Shown here one piece after another: positions 7,611-16,408 of a stretch of 64,000 nucleotides of DNA. Origin of the DNA: Fusobacterium ulcerans (GTDB lineage: Bacteria; Fusobacteriota; Fusobacteriia; Fusobacteriales; Fusobacteriaceae); the NCBI RefSeq assembly GCF_003019675.1, contig NZ_CP028105.1:2868282-2932281 (forward strand). Reading direction: 5' to 3'. Positions within the stretch are counted from its first letter, which is position 1, and each line of letters opens with the position of its first letter. A program made the position numbers and the translations under genes. The notes beneath the pieces are model-generated. The model was given only the letters and a program-made list of their open reading frames with translations, ran no database searches and was not told the origin of the DNA.

Positions 7611-9878
7611 ATGTATAAAATAGTAGAAAAGAAATGGCTTACACCAATCATCTGTTATATGAATGTAGAAGCACCTGATCTGGCAGCATCAGCTCAGCCG
7701 GGGCAGTTTCTTATCATTAAGACAGATGCTAAGGGGGAACGTATCCCTTTGACTATATGCGACTATGACAGAAAAAAAGGAACAGTAGCTATTGTTTTTC
7801 AAGTGCTTGGAGAGAGTACTAAGAAAATGGGAGAATTTGAAAAGGGAGAATATTTTGCTGATGTAGTAGGTCCTCTTGGACAGCCAAGCGAGCTTATACA
7901 TACAGATATGGAAGAGCTGAAAAAGAAAAAATATCTCTTTGTAGCTGGGGGAGTAGGAACAGCTCCAGTATACCCACAAGTAAAATGGATGAAAGAAAAT
8001 GGTATAGATGCTGATGTAATAATTGGTACAAGAAGCAGAGATACTTTAATATTTGAAGATGGAATGAAATCTGTATCAGGTAATCTCTATGTATGTACAG
8101 ATGATGGAACATATGGGAGAAAAGGAATGGTTACAGATGTAATAGACGACCTTTTAAAAGAAGGAAAGCATTATGATCATGCTATTGTAATCGGACCTAT
8201 GATAATGATGAAGTTTGCATCTAAAAAATGCAGAGAAAATAATATTCCAAATACAGTAAGTCTAAATCCTTTAATGGTAGATGGAACTGGAATGTGTGGT
8301 GCATGCAGAGTAACAATAGAGGGAAGAGTCAAATTTGCCTGTGTAGATGGACCGGAATTTGATGGAGATCAAGTAAACTTTGATGAAGCAATGAGAAGAC
8401 AGAATATGTATAAGACAGAAGAGGGAAGAAATATTCTCATGATAGAAGATGGAGAAACTCATCACAACCCTTCTTGTCCTAATCATGAAATAGTAGTGGA
8501 TAAAAAGAAGAGAGTACCTGTGAGAGAGCAGGAACCTGATATAAGAAACAAGAACTTTGAAGAAGTATGCTACGGATATAACATGGAGGAGGCTCAGGCA
8601 GAAGCTTCAAGATGCATCAGCTGTAAAAATCCTCTATGTGTGCAGGGATGTCCTGTATCAATAGATATACCAGCTTTTATTAAAAAGATAAAAGAGGGAG
8701 ATATGGCAGGAGCAGGAAGAATAATAGCTGAATACTCAAATCTTCCAGCAGTATGTGGAAGAGTATGTCCGCAGGAAACTCAATGTGAAGGAAAATGTAT
8801 ACTAGGAATAAAAGGTGAGCCTGTATCTATTGGTAAATTAGAGAGATTCGTAGGAGACTGGGTAATAGCCAATGGAATAGAATATGAGATAAAAGAAAAG
8901 AATAACAAGAAAGTTGCAGTCATAGGAGGAGGACCAGCAGGACTTACAGCAGCAGGAGACTTGGCTAAGATGGGATATGATGTAACTATTTATGAAGCGC
9001 TTCACAAACTGGGAGGAGTATTAAGCTATGGGATTCCAGAGTTCAGACTTCCAAAGGAAAAAGTAGTGGATAAGGAAATAGAAAATCTATACAAGCTGGG
9101 AGTAAAAGTAGTAACTAATGCTGTAGTAGGAAGAACATTTACAATAGATGAACTCTTGGACAGAAAGGGATTCTCAGCAGTATTCATAGGAAGCGGAGCA
9201 GGACTCCCAAGATTTATGAATATCCCCGGAGAAAACTATAATGGAGTAATATCAGCAAATGAATTTCTTACAAGGGTAAACCTTATGAGAGCTAATAAAT
9301 CTGATTATGCAACACCTATAAAAATAGGTAAGAGAGTAATAGTAGTAGGTGGAGGAAATGTTGCTATGGATGCTGCCAGAACTGCTAAGAGGCTGGGAGC
9401 AGATACAACAGTAGTCTACAGAAGAGGAGAAGCAGAACTACCAGCTAGAAGAGAAGAGGTAGAACATGCCAAAGAAGAGGGAATTAAATTCCATTTTCTA
9501 GTATCGCCTACAGAAGTAGTTGGAGATGAGAAAGGCTGGGTAAAAGAGATCAAATGTATAAGAATGGAGCTTGGAGAACCAGATGAAAGTGGCAGAGCAA
9601 AATTCTCACCAATAGAGAACAGCGAATTTATAATAGAAGCAGAAACAGTAATAATGTCACTGGGAACATCACCAAATCCACTTATAGCTTCAACAACAGA
9701 AAACCTTAAAGTCAATAGATGGAAAGGAATAGAAGCAGAAGAGGAGACTGGAAGGACTTCAAGAGAGGGAGTATTTGCAGGGGGAGATGCAGTAACAGGA
9801 GCAGCCACAGTAATACTTGCAATGGAAGCAGGAAAGAAAGCAGCAGCAGAAATAGATAATTATTTGAAAAATAAATAA
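7611..9878 (+). CDS. nfnAB: Fused NfnA-NfnB: NADH-dependent reduced ferredoxin:NADP+ oxidoreductase
   Basis: 755 aa from ATG 7611, chosen because AAGGAAGGG sits about 6 nt before it; an in-frame ATG at 7605 is the alternative. Residues 1-285 match the NfnA/PyrK-like subunit: FAD and NAD domain (FVAGGVGTAPVYPQ) and a [2Fe-2S] site of NfnA type, VDGTGMCGACR followed by FACVDG. Residues about 300-755 match NfnB/GltD: two [4Fe-4S] sites (CISCKNPLCVQGCP; CGRVCPQETQCEGKC), FAD motif VIGGGPAGLTAAG and NADPH motif VVGGGNVAMDAARTA. The two-subunit Nfn enzyme couples NADH and reduced ferredoxin to reduce two NADP+. Such fusions are often annotated as glutamate synthase small subunit, but no large subunit lies nearby. 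The Nfn role is inferred from domain order. Confidence 0.88.
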   Translation: MYKIVEKKWLTPIICYMNVEAPDLAASAQPGQFLIIKTDAKGERIPLTICDYDRKKGTVAIVFQVLGESTKKMGEFEKGEYFADVVGPLGQPSELIHTDMEELKKKKYLFVAGGVGTAPVYPQVKWMKENGIDADVIIGTRSRDTLIFEDGMKSVSGNLYVCTDDGTYGRKGMVTDVIDDLLKEGKHYDHAIVIGPMIMMKFASKKCRENNIPNTVSLNPLMVDGTGMCGACRVTIEGRVKFACVDGPEFDGDQVNFDEAMRRQNMYKTEEGRNILMIEDGETHHNPSCPNHEIVVDKKKRVPVREQEPDIRNKNFEEVCYGYNMEEAQAEASRCISCKNPLCVQGCPVSIDIPAFIKKIKEGDMAGAGRIIAEYSNLPAVCGRVCPQETQCEGKCILGIKGEPVSIGKLERFVGDWVIANGIEYEIKEKNNKKVAVIGGGPAGLTAAGDLAKMGYDVTIYEALHKLGGVLSYGIPEFRLPKEKVVDKEIENLYKLGVKVVTNAVVGRTFTIDELLDRKGFSAVFIGSGAGLPRFMNIPGENYNGVISANEFLTRVNLMRANKSDYATPIKIGKRVIVVGGGNVAMDAARTAKRLGADTTVVYRRGEAELPARREEVEHAKEEGIKFHFLVSPTEVVGDEKGWVKEIKCIRMELGEPDESGRAKFSPIENSEFIIEAETVIMSLGTSPNPLIASTTENLKVNRWKGIEAEEETGRTSREGVFAGGDAVTGAATVILAMEAGKKAAAEIDNYLKNK

Positions 9879-9885
9879 AAAAATC

Positions 9886-9924
9886 ATCACCCATGAGGTA
9901 ATTTTACCTTGTGGGTGATTTTTT
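9886..9924 (+). terminator. Strong terminator after nfnAB
   Basis: Fifteen-base arms TCACCCATGAGGTAA (9887-9901) and TTACCTTGTGGGTGA (9904-9918) pair fully, with two G-U pairs, then TTTTTTG. Confidence 0.92.
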
Positions 9925-10001
9925 GTTTTGGCAGTTTATTTCTATAAATTGTGATGAAAAAGATGAACTTTTTGAAACAAAAATTTTTTAAAAAAAATGT
10001 C

Positions 10002-10096
10002 TTGAAAAATATTAAGGAAATAAATAGATTAAGAGAGATTTGAGAAGAAATTCAGAATGCTTTTTATTAGTGCCTTTATTCTGAATTTTATTTTTT
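10002..10096 (+). other. Intergenic promoter-like boxes and 11-bp hairpin with T run (possible small RNA)
   Basis: Lies in the gap 9925-10238. TTGAAA (10002-10007), 17-bp spacer, TAGATT (10025-10030) resemble a weak promoter. About 18 bp on, AAATTCAGAAT (10048-10058) pairs perfectly with ATTCTGAATTT (10078-10088), followed by a T-rich run. This could encode a transcript of about 60 nt, or simply be a second terminator. The rest of the gap is featureless AT-rich sequence. Confidence 0.35.
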
Positions 10097-10238
10097 TAAT
10101 ATACAAAAATAGAATGTTATGATAATATATGAATCGTTGCATTTGTAAAAAATTTAAATATTTTTAAAAAATATTAAAAAAGAAGTATTAGATATAAATA
10201 AGTCAGTATATATTACTATGAGTTTAAAGGAGCGAAAA

Positions 10239-11063
10239 ATGGAGAACAAAAGAAACACAAAGAATCAACCATTCTGTTGGCAGGAAAAAAAGATACTGAG
10301 ATTATTAAGGAATCAGTATTATGGGGGTAAAGAACATGACAAGCTTAGAAACTTGTATCTGACTCTTACTGAAATCTATAGTGATTTTAATGGACAGGAT
10401 ATCAAATACTACACTCAGACAATAGCCAGATACAGTGGTTTAACCAAGGAATGGATACCAAAAGGATTAAAAATATTTGAAAAATTAAAAATGGTACAGC
10501 TGATAGAAGACAGAGACAAGGGAAAATTTAAAGGGAAAAGATTAATATTCACTCCTGAAAATATTGAAGAAATAAAAAATTTTCCCAATACCGAAAAAAT
10601 CAATGATGATAAAATCATTCCTGAATTTTCAGAGCCATCAGAAGATATTTCTTATTTAGAAGATAATAAAAGAGTAAAAGATATAAATAATACACACACA
10701 GGGGAAGAGGAAAAAGCGAATGATAATCTAAAACAGGAAAATTTAAGTGATGCTCCAGTAGAGATACAGGACATATTAAAAAAATATAAGGAGCTGAATC
10801 TGCCAGAATACAACTATCGTCCAGACAATCATATACTCTTGGGAGTATGGAGAGAACTTGGAGCTGTAAAGCTGTTTGAAGCATTGACGCTGATGTCAAA
10901 GTCAGAGTTTGTTAAGAATAATATGAGCATCAACAGTATTTTCAAAATAGAAAATCTGAAGAAGGCTCTCAATGGAAATTTCAAGGACAAAAGAAAAATG
11001 AACAGAGATAGAAATGATCCTAAGAAAATAATAAAATTCAGAGCATCTAAAAAAATAAAATAA
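10239..11063 (+). CDS. Helix-turn-helix protein resembling phage/plasmid replication-initiation or DnaD-like proteins
   Basis: 274 aa. ATG 10239 is preferred over in-frame ATG 10218 because AAAGGAG lies 6 nt before it. Residues about 10-100 look like a winged helix (TQTIARYSGLTKEWIPKGLKIF as two adjoining helices, then a wing). The middle is an acidic, low-complexity linker. The C-terminal stretch MSINSIFKIENLKKALNGNF resembles the short conserved tail of phage replication organisers (pattern N-x2-S-x-FK-x-ENL...LNG). Isolated here, with its own terminator and no phage genes around. Family assignment is tentative. Confidence 0.7.
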   Translation: MENKRNTKNQPFCWQEKKILRLLRNQYYGGKEHDKLRNLYLTLTEIYSDFNGQDIKYYTQTIARYSGLTKEWIPKGLKIFEKLKMVQLIEDRDKGKFKGKRLIFTPENIEEIKNFPNTEKINDDKIIPEFSEPSEDISYLEDNKRVKDINNTHTGEEEKANDNLKQENLSDAPVEIQDILKKYKELNLPEYNYRPDNHILLGVWRELGAVKLFEALTLMSKSEFVKNNMSINSIFKIENLKKALNGNFKDKRKMNRDRNDPKKIIKFRASKKIK

Positions 11064-11085
11064 TTAAAAGTGAGCCACCTGAAAG

Positions 11086-11117
11086 AACTATCTGTTACAA
11101 CCAGATAGTTTTTTTTA
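11086..11117 (+). terminator. Terminator after the helix-turn-helix gene
   Basis: AACTATCTG (11086-11094) pairs with CAGATAGTT (11102-11110), 7-nt loop, then eight T. Confidence 0.92.
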
Positions 11118-11145
11118 TTTACATATTTTTAAAAAATAAAGTTAC

Positions 11146-11174
11146 TTGATAAAATAAAGCTTGTATGGTAAAAT
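11146..11174 (+). promoter_or_regulatory. Promoter of the RclA-like/HxlR pair
   Basis: TTGATA (11146-11151), 17-bp spacer, TAAAAT (11169-11174). The leader to the start codon is about 80 nt. Confidence 0.65.
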
Positions 11175-11258
11175 GAAAAAAAGGGGAAAGAGGAATCGGT
11201 AGTTGAAAATATAATAGAATTAAAAGGCAATATAAAATTTATCGAGGAGGCTTTTAAA

Positions 11259-12617
11259 ATGAAAAATTATGATGCAGTGGTAATAGGATTTGGAAAAGGC
11301 GGAAAAACTTTAGCAGGACAAATGGCAGATAAAGGTTGGAAAGTTGCTGTCATAGAAAAATCAGATAAAATGTATGGAGGAACTTGTATAAATGTAGGAT
11401 GTATACCTACAAAATATCTTATAAACGAAGCTGCTAAGAATAAATTTAAAAAATTAAATTCTTTTGAAGAGTATGCCAAAGAATATAAAAATATTATAGA
11501 GAATAAAAATGGGCTGATCTCACTTTTCAGAAAGAAAAATTATGATAATCTTAATGATAAAGAAAATATAGATATATATACTGGAGAAGGTTCTTTTGTA
11601 AATAAAAAAGTTATTGAAGTAAAAATGAAAGATGAAGTTATTCAAATAAAAGGAGAAAGAATATTTATAAATACAGGAGCAGAAACTGTTATTCCTCCAA
11701 TAAAGGGATTGAGAGAGAGTAGATATGTCTATGACAGTGAAGCTATAATGGAACTGAAAGAACTTCCTAAAAAACTTGTGATAATAGGTGGAGGATATAT
11801 TGGTCTGGAATATGCAGATATGTATAATAATTTTGGTTCAGAAGTAGTAGTTATAGAAGGAAGTCCTTTATTTATAGCACGTGAAGATAGAGAAATAGCA
11901 GATGAAATCAAAAAAGTTATGGAGAGAAAAGGAATAAAATTCATACTAGGAGCAAAAGTTGCAGAGATATTAGAAAATGAAGTGAAATATGAAAAAGATG
12001 GAAAAATAGAAAGTGTAATTGGAAATGCTGTTCTTGTGGCAGTTGGAAGAAAACCGAATATTAAAGGGTTAAAATTAGAAAATGCTGGAGTAAAAGTTAC
12101 AGAAAGAGGAGCTGTAGAAACAGATGATAATCTTCATACATCAGCAGATGGAATATGGGCAATGGGAGATGTTCATGGAGGGCTGCAATTTACATATACT
12201 TCTCTTGATGATTCACGTATCATCTATAATGAACTTTTTGGAGATAAGAAATATACATTGAAAGATAGAGGACCAGTGCCTTATACTGTATTTATAGAGC
12301 CTCAATTTTCGAGAATAGGAATGACAGAAGAGGAAGCTTTACAAAAAGGATATAAAGTAAAAACTTCAAAAATTTTAGCAGCCAATCCTAGAATGAAAAT
12401 ATATGGAGAGACTGATGGACTATTAAAAGCTGTTGTAGATGCAGAAACTGGAAAAATATTAGGAGCATCTCTGTTTTTCAGACAGTCAGGAGAGGTTATA
12501 AATAATATAAGGCTTGTAATGATGGCAGAGAAAGATTATACTTTTTTAAGGGATGGAATATTTACTCATCCTACAATGAGTGAAACATTAAATGACCTCT
12601 TTGATCAAATAAAATAA
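11259..12617 (+). CDS. RclA-like flavin disulfide reductase (pyridine nucleotide-disulfide oxidoreductase)
   Basis: 452 aa class I flavoprotein disulfide reductase. FAD motif VIGFGKGGKTLAGQMA, redox-active pair C43/C48 in GGTCINVGCIPTK, NAD(P)H motif VIIGGGYIGLEYAD, second FAD motif WAMGDV, and the C-terminal base pair H437/E442 in THPTMSETLND. The N-terminal wording (GFGKGGKTLA, MYGGTCIN) is closest to RclA, the E. coli enzyme protecting against reactive chlorine and reducing copper, rather than to lipoamide dehydrogenase, and there is no 2-oxoacid dehydrogenase nearby. AGGAGG-type site before ATG. The following HxlR regulator, 18 bp on, suggests an oxidant-responsive unit. The substrate is inferred. 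Confidence 0.8.
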   Translation: MKNYDAVVIGFGKGGKTLAGQMADKGWKVAVIEKSDKMYGGTCINVGCIPTKYLINEAAKNKFKKLNSFEEYAKEYKNIIENKNGLISLFRKKNYDNLNDKENIDIYTGEGSFVNKKVIEVKMKDEVIQIKGERIFINTGAETVIPPIKGLRESRYVYDSEAIMELKELPKKLVIIGGGYIGLEYADMYNNFGSEVVVIEGSPLFIAREDREIADEIKKVMERKGIKFILGAKVAEILENEVKYEKDGKIESVIGNAVLVAVGRKPNIKGLKLENAGVKVTERGAVETDDNLHTSADGIWAMGDVHGGLQFTYTSLDDSRIIYNELFGDKKYTLKDRGPVPYTVFIEPQFSRIGMTEEEALQKGYKVKTSKILAANPRMKIYGETDGLLKAVVDAETGKILGASLFFRQSGEVINNIRLVMMAEKDYTFLRDGIFTHPTMSETLNDLFDQIK

Positions 12618-12635
12618 AAGCATAAAGGAGAAGAG

Positions 12636-13058
12636 ATGAAAAATCAATATGAATTACCATGTAATATAGCACAGACTTTGAATATAATAGGGGATAAATG
12701 GACTCTTCTGATTGTTCACGAAATAATGCTTGAAGATAAAAGCTACAATGAGCTTTTGAGCAAATTAACAGGAATAGCCTCTAATCTTCTTTCAGGCAGA
12801 TTAAAAAGTCTAGAAGAAGATGGAATAATCAAAGGAGAGCTATATCAAAAACATCCTCCTAGATACAAATATACATTGACTGAAAAAGGAAGAGACCTTG
12901 AGGATGTGTTCAATAGTATAATTCTTTGGGGAAGCAAACACTTAGACAAATGTTATAAAAATCTGGTAGATAAAAAAACAGGGCATAAAGTAGAAATCAA
13001 ATATTATCTTCCTGAAACAAAAGAATTGTTAGACAAAGAAAATGTTGAAGCGAGATAA
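12636..13058 (+). CDS. HxlR family transcriptional regulator, probably redox-sensing
   Basis: 140 aa single winged-helix protein of the HxlR (MarR-like) family: core pattern LNIIGDKWTLLIVHEIM, then LLSGRLKSLEEDGIIKGELY and YTLTEKGRDL. A single Cys at position 9 (ELPCNIAQ) is where the oxidant- and quinone-sensing members of the family keep their reactive Cys. It is co-transcribed with the RclA-like reductase, which it may control. The binding site is not identified. Confidence 0.88.
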   Translation: MKNQYELPCNIAQTLNIIGDKWTLLIVHEIMLEDKSYNELLSKLTGIASNLLSGRLKSLEEDGIIKGELYQKHPPRYKYTLTEKGRDLEDVFNSIILWGSKHLDKCYKNLVDKKTGHKVEIKYYLPETKELLDKENVEAR

Positions 13059-13128
13059 AGAGGCTAAAAATCTAATTTTTTCCCAAGAAAACCCTTTACT
13101 AAATCAGGGGGATGTGTTATATTGTAGA

Positions 13129-13159
13129 TATAATACATTTTAGTTTTAAAGAATGTATT
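13129..13159 (+). promoter_or_regulatory. -10 box and dyad upstream of the diguanylate cyclase
   Basis: TATAAT (13129-13134) followed directly by the perfect inverted repeat AATACATT (13132-13139) / AATGTATT (13152-13159). The dyad sits over the expected transcription start, a usual place for an operator. No good -35 is visible. Confidence 0.4.
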
Positions 13160-13283
13160 TAAGAGGGGAAATAACAATTTTTTACTAAAAAATATAATAT
13201 TAACAAAAAAATTTCAAGTTCATAAAAAATAAATTGCAAAAAAGTGATTACTAATGTCAAAAATTAATTAAGGGGAGAGAAAT

Positions 13284-14627
13284 ATGGCATTATTTTCAAA
13301 GAAAAATAACTATTACTACATTAATTCAAATCATCAGATAAAAAATAATGAACTTGAAGAAGCTCTAACATTGGCAGCAGATGGAATAGGAAAATTTGCT
13401 CTTAATGATGAATTAACAATCTTGTATTTCAATCAAGGTTTATGTAATCTTGTTGGTGAAAAAGCTGAAAATGTTGAAATACAAGGATTTAACAGCAGCT
13501 TATACATTCATCCAGATGATGTAGAGCTTGTAAAAGAAAAATTTCTGGAAGCATCTAAGACTATGGAAAAAACTTTTAAAATGAGATACAGACTTATTCA
13601 TGTAGCAGGACATTCTATTCATGTAAAAGTAAATGGATTTTTTACAGGGGAACTATATGAAGGTAAATTTCCAACTGTTTATCTTATTTTCACAAATATC
13701 TCATCATTAGTTCAAATGAATCAAGAATTGGAAATGGAAAGAAAACGTTATGCAATGTTTACTGATCTTCTTTTAGAAAGCTATTTTGAGTATGATGTAA
13801 AAAATGATATATTAAAAATATTTGATAATACTAATTTTTATATATTTCCAGATAAAGAGATAAGGATGTTCAGTAAATTAATTGGAGATGAAAATTCAGT
13901 GAATACTATACAAAACTGTATTTCATTGTACGAATGTATAATCTCTCAAAAAGATTGTGAAAAAGATATAGAGTTTTTAGTGGATAATGAGCAAAAAAAT
14001 TGGTTTCATATGAAATACCACAAACTTTTAGATTCTGATAATGCTTTGGATAAGATTATTGGGTCATATAAAAATGTACATAATGAAAAAATATTTGAAT
14101 TAATGCAAAATCAATATAATTATGAATTGAAAAAGAAAGCTGAATATGATGCAGTTACTGATCTTTTAAATAGAGCTACTTTAGAAGAGCTTATTTCTCT
14201 GAATTTGAAAATAGATATCATGAAAGGGATAAATATTTTTATGATATTTGATGTGGATGATTTTAAAGAGATAAATGATACATATGGACACCCGTTTGGA
14301 GATATAGTTTTACATAAAATTGCAGATATATTTAAAGAATCATTTCGTTCTGTAGATATTATAGGCAGACTAGGTGGAGATGAATTTGCTGTATTTCTTC
14401 CACAGATATCGTCAATTGAATGGATAATTCAAAAATTAAAAGGAGTTCTTCCAAAAGTTAAAAGGCTTTCTAAAGAACTGAATATAGAAAAATCTATATC
14501 TATAAGTATTGGAATTTATGAAATACAATTTTCTGATAGCTTTAGAGAAATATTCATTAAAGCAGATAAAGCTTTGTACCAGGCTAAAAAAAGTGGAAAG
14601 AATGGATATGAATTTTATTCTGATTAA
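13284..14627 (+). CDS. Diguanylate cyclase with PAS-type sensor
   Basis: 447 aa, soluble. Two PAS-like regions (about 25-140, with HPDDVELVKEKF typical of PAS, and about 150-275) precede a GGDEF domain (about 290-445). The active motif GRLGGDEF is intact and the feedback I-site RSVD lies exactly five residues before GGDEF, so both synthesis of c-di-GMP and product inhibition are expected. Substrate- and metal-binding FDVDDFKEINDTYGHPFGD is also intact. Functional counterpart of the two EAL proteins at 3.3-7.3 kb. AGGGGAGAG before ATG. Confidence 0.93.
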   Translation: MALFSKKNNYYYINSNHQIKNNELEEALTLAADGIGKFALNDELTILYFNQGLCNLVGEKAENVEIQGFNSSLYIHPDDVELVKEKFLEASKTMEKTFKMRYRLIHVAGHSIHVKVNGFFTGELYEGKFPTVYLIFTNISSLVQMNQELEMERKRYAMFTDLLLESYFEYDVKNDILKIFDNTNFYIFPDKEIRMFSKLIGDENSVNTIQNCISLYECIISQKDCEKDIEFLVDNEQKNWFHMKYHKLLDSDNALDKIIGSYKNVHNEKIFELMQNQYNYELKKKAEYDAVTDLLNRATLEELISLNLKIDIMKGINIFMIFDVDDFKEINDTYGHPFGDIVLHKIADIFKESFRSVDIIGRLGGDEFAVFLPQISSIEWIIQKLKGVLPKVKRLSKELNIEKSISISIGIYEIQFSDSFREIFIKADKALYQAKKSGKNGYEFYSD

Positions 14628-14633
14628 CTAGAT

Positions 14634-14666
14634 AAACCAGATTCTTTATTTTGGAATCTGGTTTTT
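14634..14666 (+). terminator. Terminator after the diguanylate cyclase
   Basis: AACCAGATTC (14635-14644) pairs with GAATCTGGTT (14654-14663), then a T run. Confidence 0.9.
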
Positions 14667-14832
14667 GTATATTTATAATTAAAAATTATTCCTTAAATAG
14701 TTAAGCATCTATCATATTCTTCTTGAATACTAAATTTAAACTTGAAATTTTTTAATATAACATAAAAAAATAGGATTCTTGTACTAAAAAAGAACTATTT
14801 TTCTTCCATATAAAAGAAAAAAAAATTTCATA

Positions 14833-14861
14833 TTGACATTAAAATGAAAATAATGTATTAT
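14833..14861 (+). promoter_or_regulatory. Promoter of the sodium:alanine-type symporter
   Basis: TTGACA (14833-14838), 17-bp spacer, TATTAT (14856-14861). Confidence 0.85.
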
Positions 14862-14872
14862 AAGTAAATCTT

Positions 14873-14904
14873 AAAAGTCCTATAGTTTATATAGGACTTT
14901 TATT
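14873..14904 (+). promoter_or_regulatory. Perfect 12-bp hairpin at the 5' end of the symporter leader
   Basis: AAAAGTCCTATA (14873-14884) and TATAGGACTTTT (14890-14901) pair perfectly around a 5-nt loop. The expected transcription start is about 14868, so the hairpin would sit at the very 5' end of the mRNA. It ends in four T but no longer run, so it may be a stability element or a weak attenuator. Confidence 0.6.
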
Positions 14905-14942
14905 ATAACACTATTGAAATTCTTAGGGAAAGAGGAGGGAAA

Positions 14943-16295
14943 ATGGACAGCGTATTGCAGGTAGTAAAGAGCATTAATAATGTTCTTTGGAGTTACTTAT
15001 TGATTTTTTTACTGTGTGGAACAGGAATAATGTTTACAGTGATGCTGAAAGGAGTTCAGGTCACTAGATTTATGGACAGTGTTAGAAGGGTATTTCATAG
15101 AGGCTCAAGAAAGGGTCAGGCAGATTCCAAAGGGATGAATTCATTTCAATCTTTAGCTACTGCTGTAGCAGCACAGGTTGGAACTGGAAATCTGGCTGGA
15201 GCAGCTACTGCTATAGCAGCAGGAGGACCTGGAGCTATATTCTGGATGTGGGTAACAGCTTTTTTCGGAATGGCAACTATATTTGCTGAAGCTGTTCTTG
15301 CTCAGATATACAAAGAGGATATAAACGGAGAAGTGAGAGGTGGACCAGCATTCTATATCAGCAAAGGATTAAAATGCAAAGGTCTGGCAGTATTTTTTTC
15401 CGTAACTATAATAATCGCTCTTGGGTTTGTAGGAAATATGGTACAGGCAAATTCTATTGGAGAAGCATTTAAGGAAGCCTTTGGAATAAATCCAATTATT
15501 ATGGGAGCTATAACTGTTGTTGTAGCAGGTCTTATATTCAGAGGCGGAGTAAAGCAGATAGCTTCCTTCACAGAAAAAATAGTACCTTTTATGGCTGTAT
15601 TGTATATGATAGGAGGACTATATATACTTCTTTCTAACTTGAGTGGAACTATTCATGGAATAGAAATGATATTTGTAGGAGCATTCAACCCTAGAGCTGC
15701 CACAGGTGGACTGTTGGGAGTGGGGGTAAAGCAGGCTGTAAGATATGGAGTTGCAAGGGGATTGTTTTCCAATGAAGCAGGAATGGGAAGTACACCTCAT
15801 GCCCATGCTATAGCCAAAGTCAGGAATCCTATAGATCAAGGTATAGTGGCAATGTTTGGAGTATTTTTTGATACATTTATAATACTTACTATAACTGCTC
15901 TTATAATATTGTCAAATGTACCGATAGATGGAAAAATGACAGGGATAACATTGACACAGTTTGCATTTAAACAAGGAATGGGACAATTAGGAACAATATT
16001 TGTAGCTGTTGCTCTTCTTTTCTTTGCTTTTTCTACTATTATAGGCTGGTATTTCTTCGGGGAAGCAAATATCAGATATCTTTTTTCCAGTAAGAAAAGT
16101 GTGGACATATATTCATATGTGGTTTTAGTTTTCATATTTCTAGGCTGCCTTTTAAAAGTGGAGCTAGTATGGGAACTTGCTGATATGTTCAACGGACTTA
16201 TGGTACTGCCTAATATAATCGCACTTATTGGATTATCCGGTGTAGTAAAAAAAGGACTGGAAGAATATAATAGGAAAGAAGGAGACTTTAAATAG
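14943..16295 (+). CDS. Alanine/glycine:cation symporter (AGCS family)
   Basis: 450 aa inner-membrane protein with about 10-11 hydrophobic helices. The family signature GTGNLAGAATAIAAGGPG lies near residue 80, and FSNEAGMGSTPHAHA (a conserved substrate-pore motif) near 280. Members import alanine or glycine with Na+ (or H+). Single-gene unit with its own consensus promoter and leader hairpin; GAGGAGG-type site before ATG. Confidence 0.92.
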   Translation: MDSVLQVVKSINNVLWSYLLIFLLCGTGIMFTVMLKGVQVTRFMDSVRRVFHRGSRKGQADSKGMNSFQSLATAVAAQVGTGNLAGAATAIAAGGPGAIFWMWVTAFFGMATIFAEAVLAQIYKEDINGEVRGGPAFYISKGLKCKGLAVFFSVTIIIALGFVGNMVQANSIGEAFKEAFGINPIIMGAITVVVAGLIFRGGVKQIASFTEKIVPFMAVLYMIGGLYILLSNLSGTIHGIEMIFVGAFNPRAATGGLLGVGVKQAVRYGVARGLFSNEAGMGSTPHAHAIAKVRNPIDQGIVAMFGVFFDTFIILTITALIILSNVPIDGKMTGITLTQFAFKQGMGQLGTIFVAVALLFFAFSTIIGWYFFGEANIRYLFSSKKSVDIYSYVVLVFIFLGCLLKVELVWELADMFNGLMVLPNIIALIGLSGVVKKGLEEYNRKEGDFK

Positions 16296-16350
16296 GAAAG
16301 AACAATTTACTTTAAGAAATTTTCAATAGTGTGTAAGAAAAAGAAAAAAT

Positions 16351-16379
16351 TTGACAAAAATGTTTTTAAGTAATATAAT
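16351..16379 (+). promoter_or_regulatory. Consensus promoter of the thi operon
   Basis: TTGACA (16351-16356), 17-bp spacer, TATAAT (16374-16379): perfect consensus, about 30 bp before the TPP aptamer. Confidence 0.92.
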
Positions 16380-16408
16380 CGAATCGTAAAAAAGAAAATA
16401 ATAATTAA

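Noticed and set aside
9416-9808. 130-aa open frame antisense to nfnAB
   Set aside because: Mirror of a strongly coding Nfn region, Ser/Pro-rich composition and no ribosome site.
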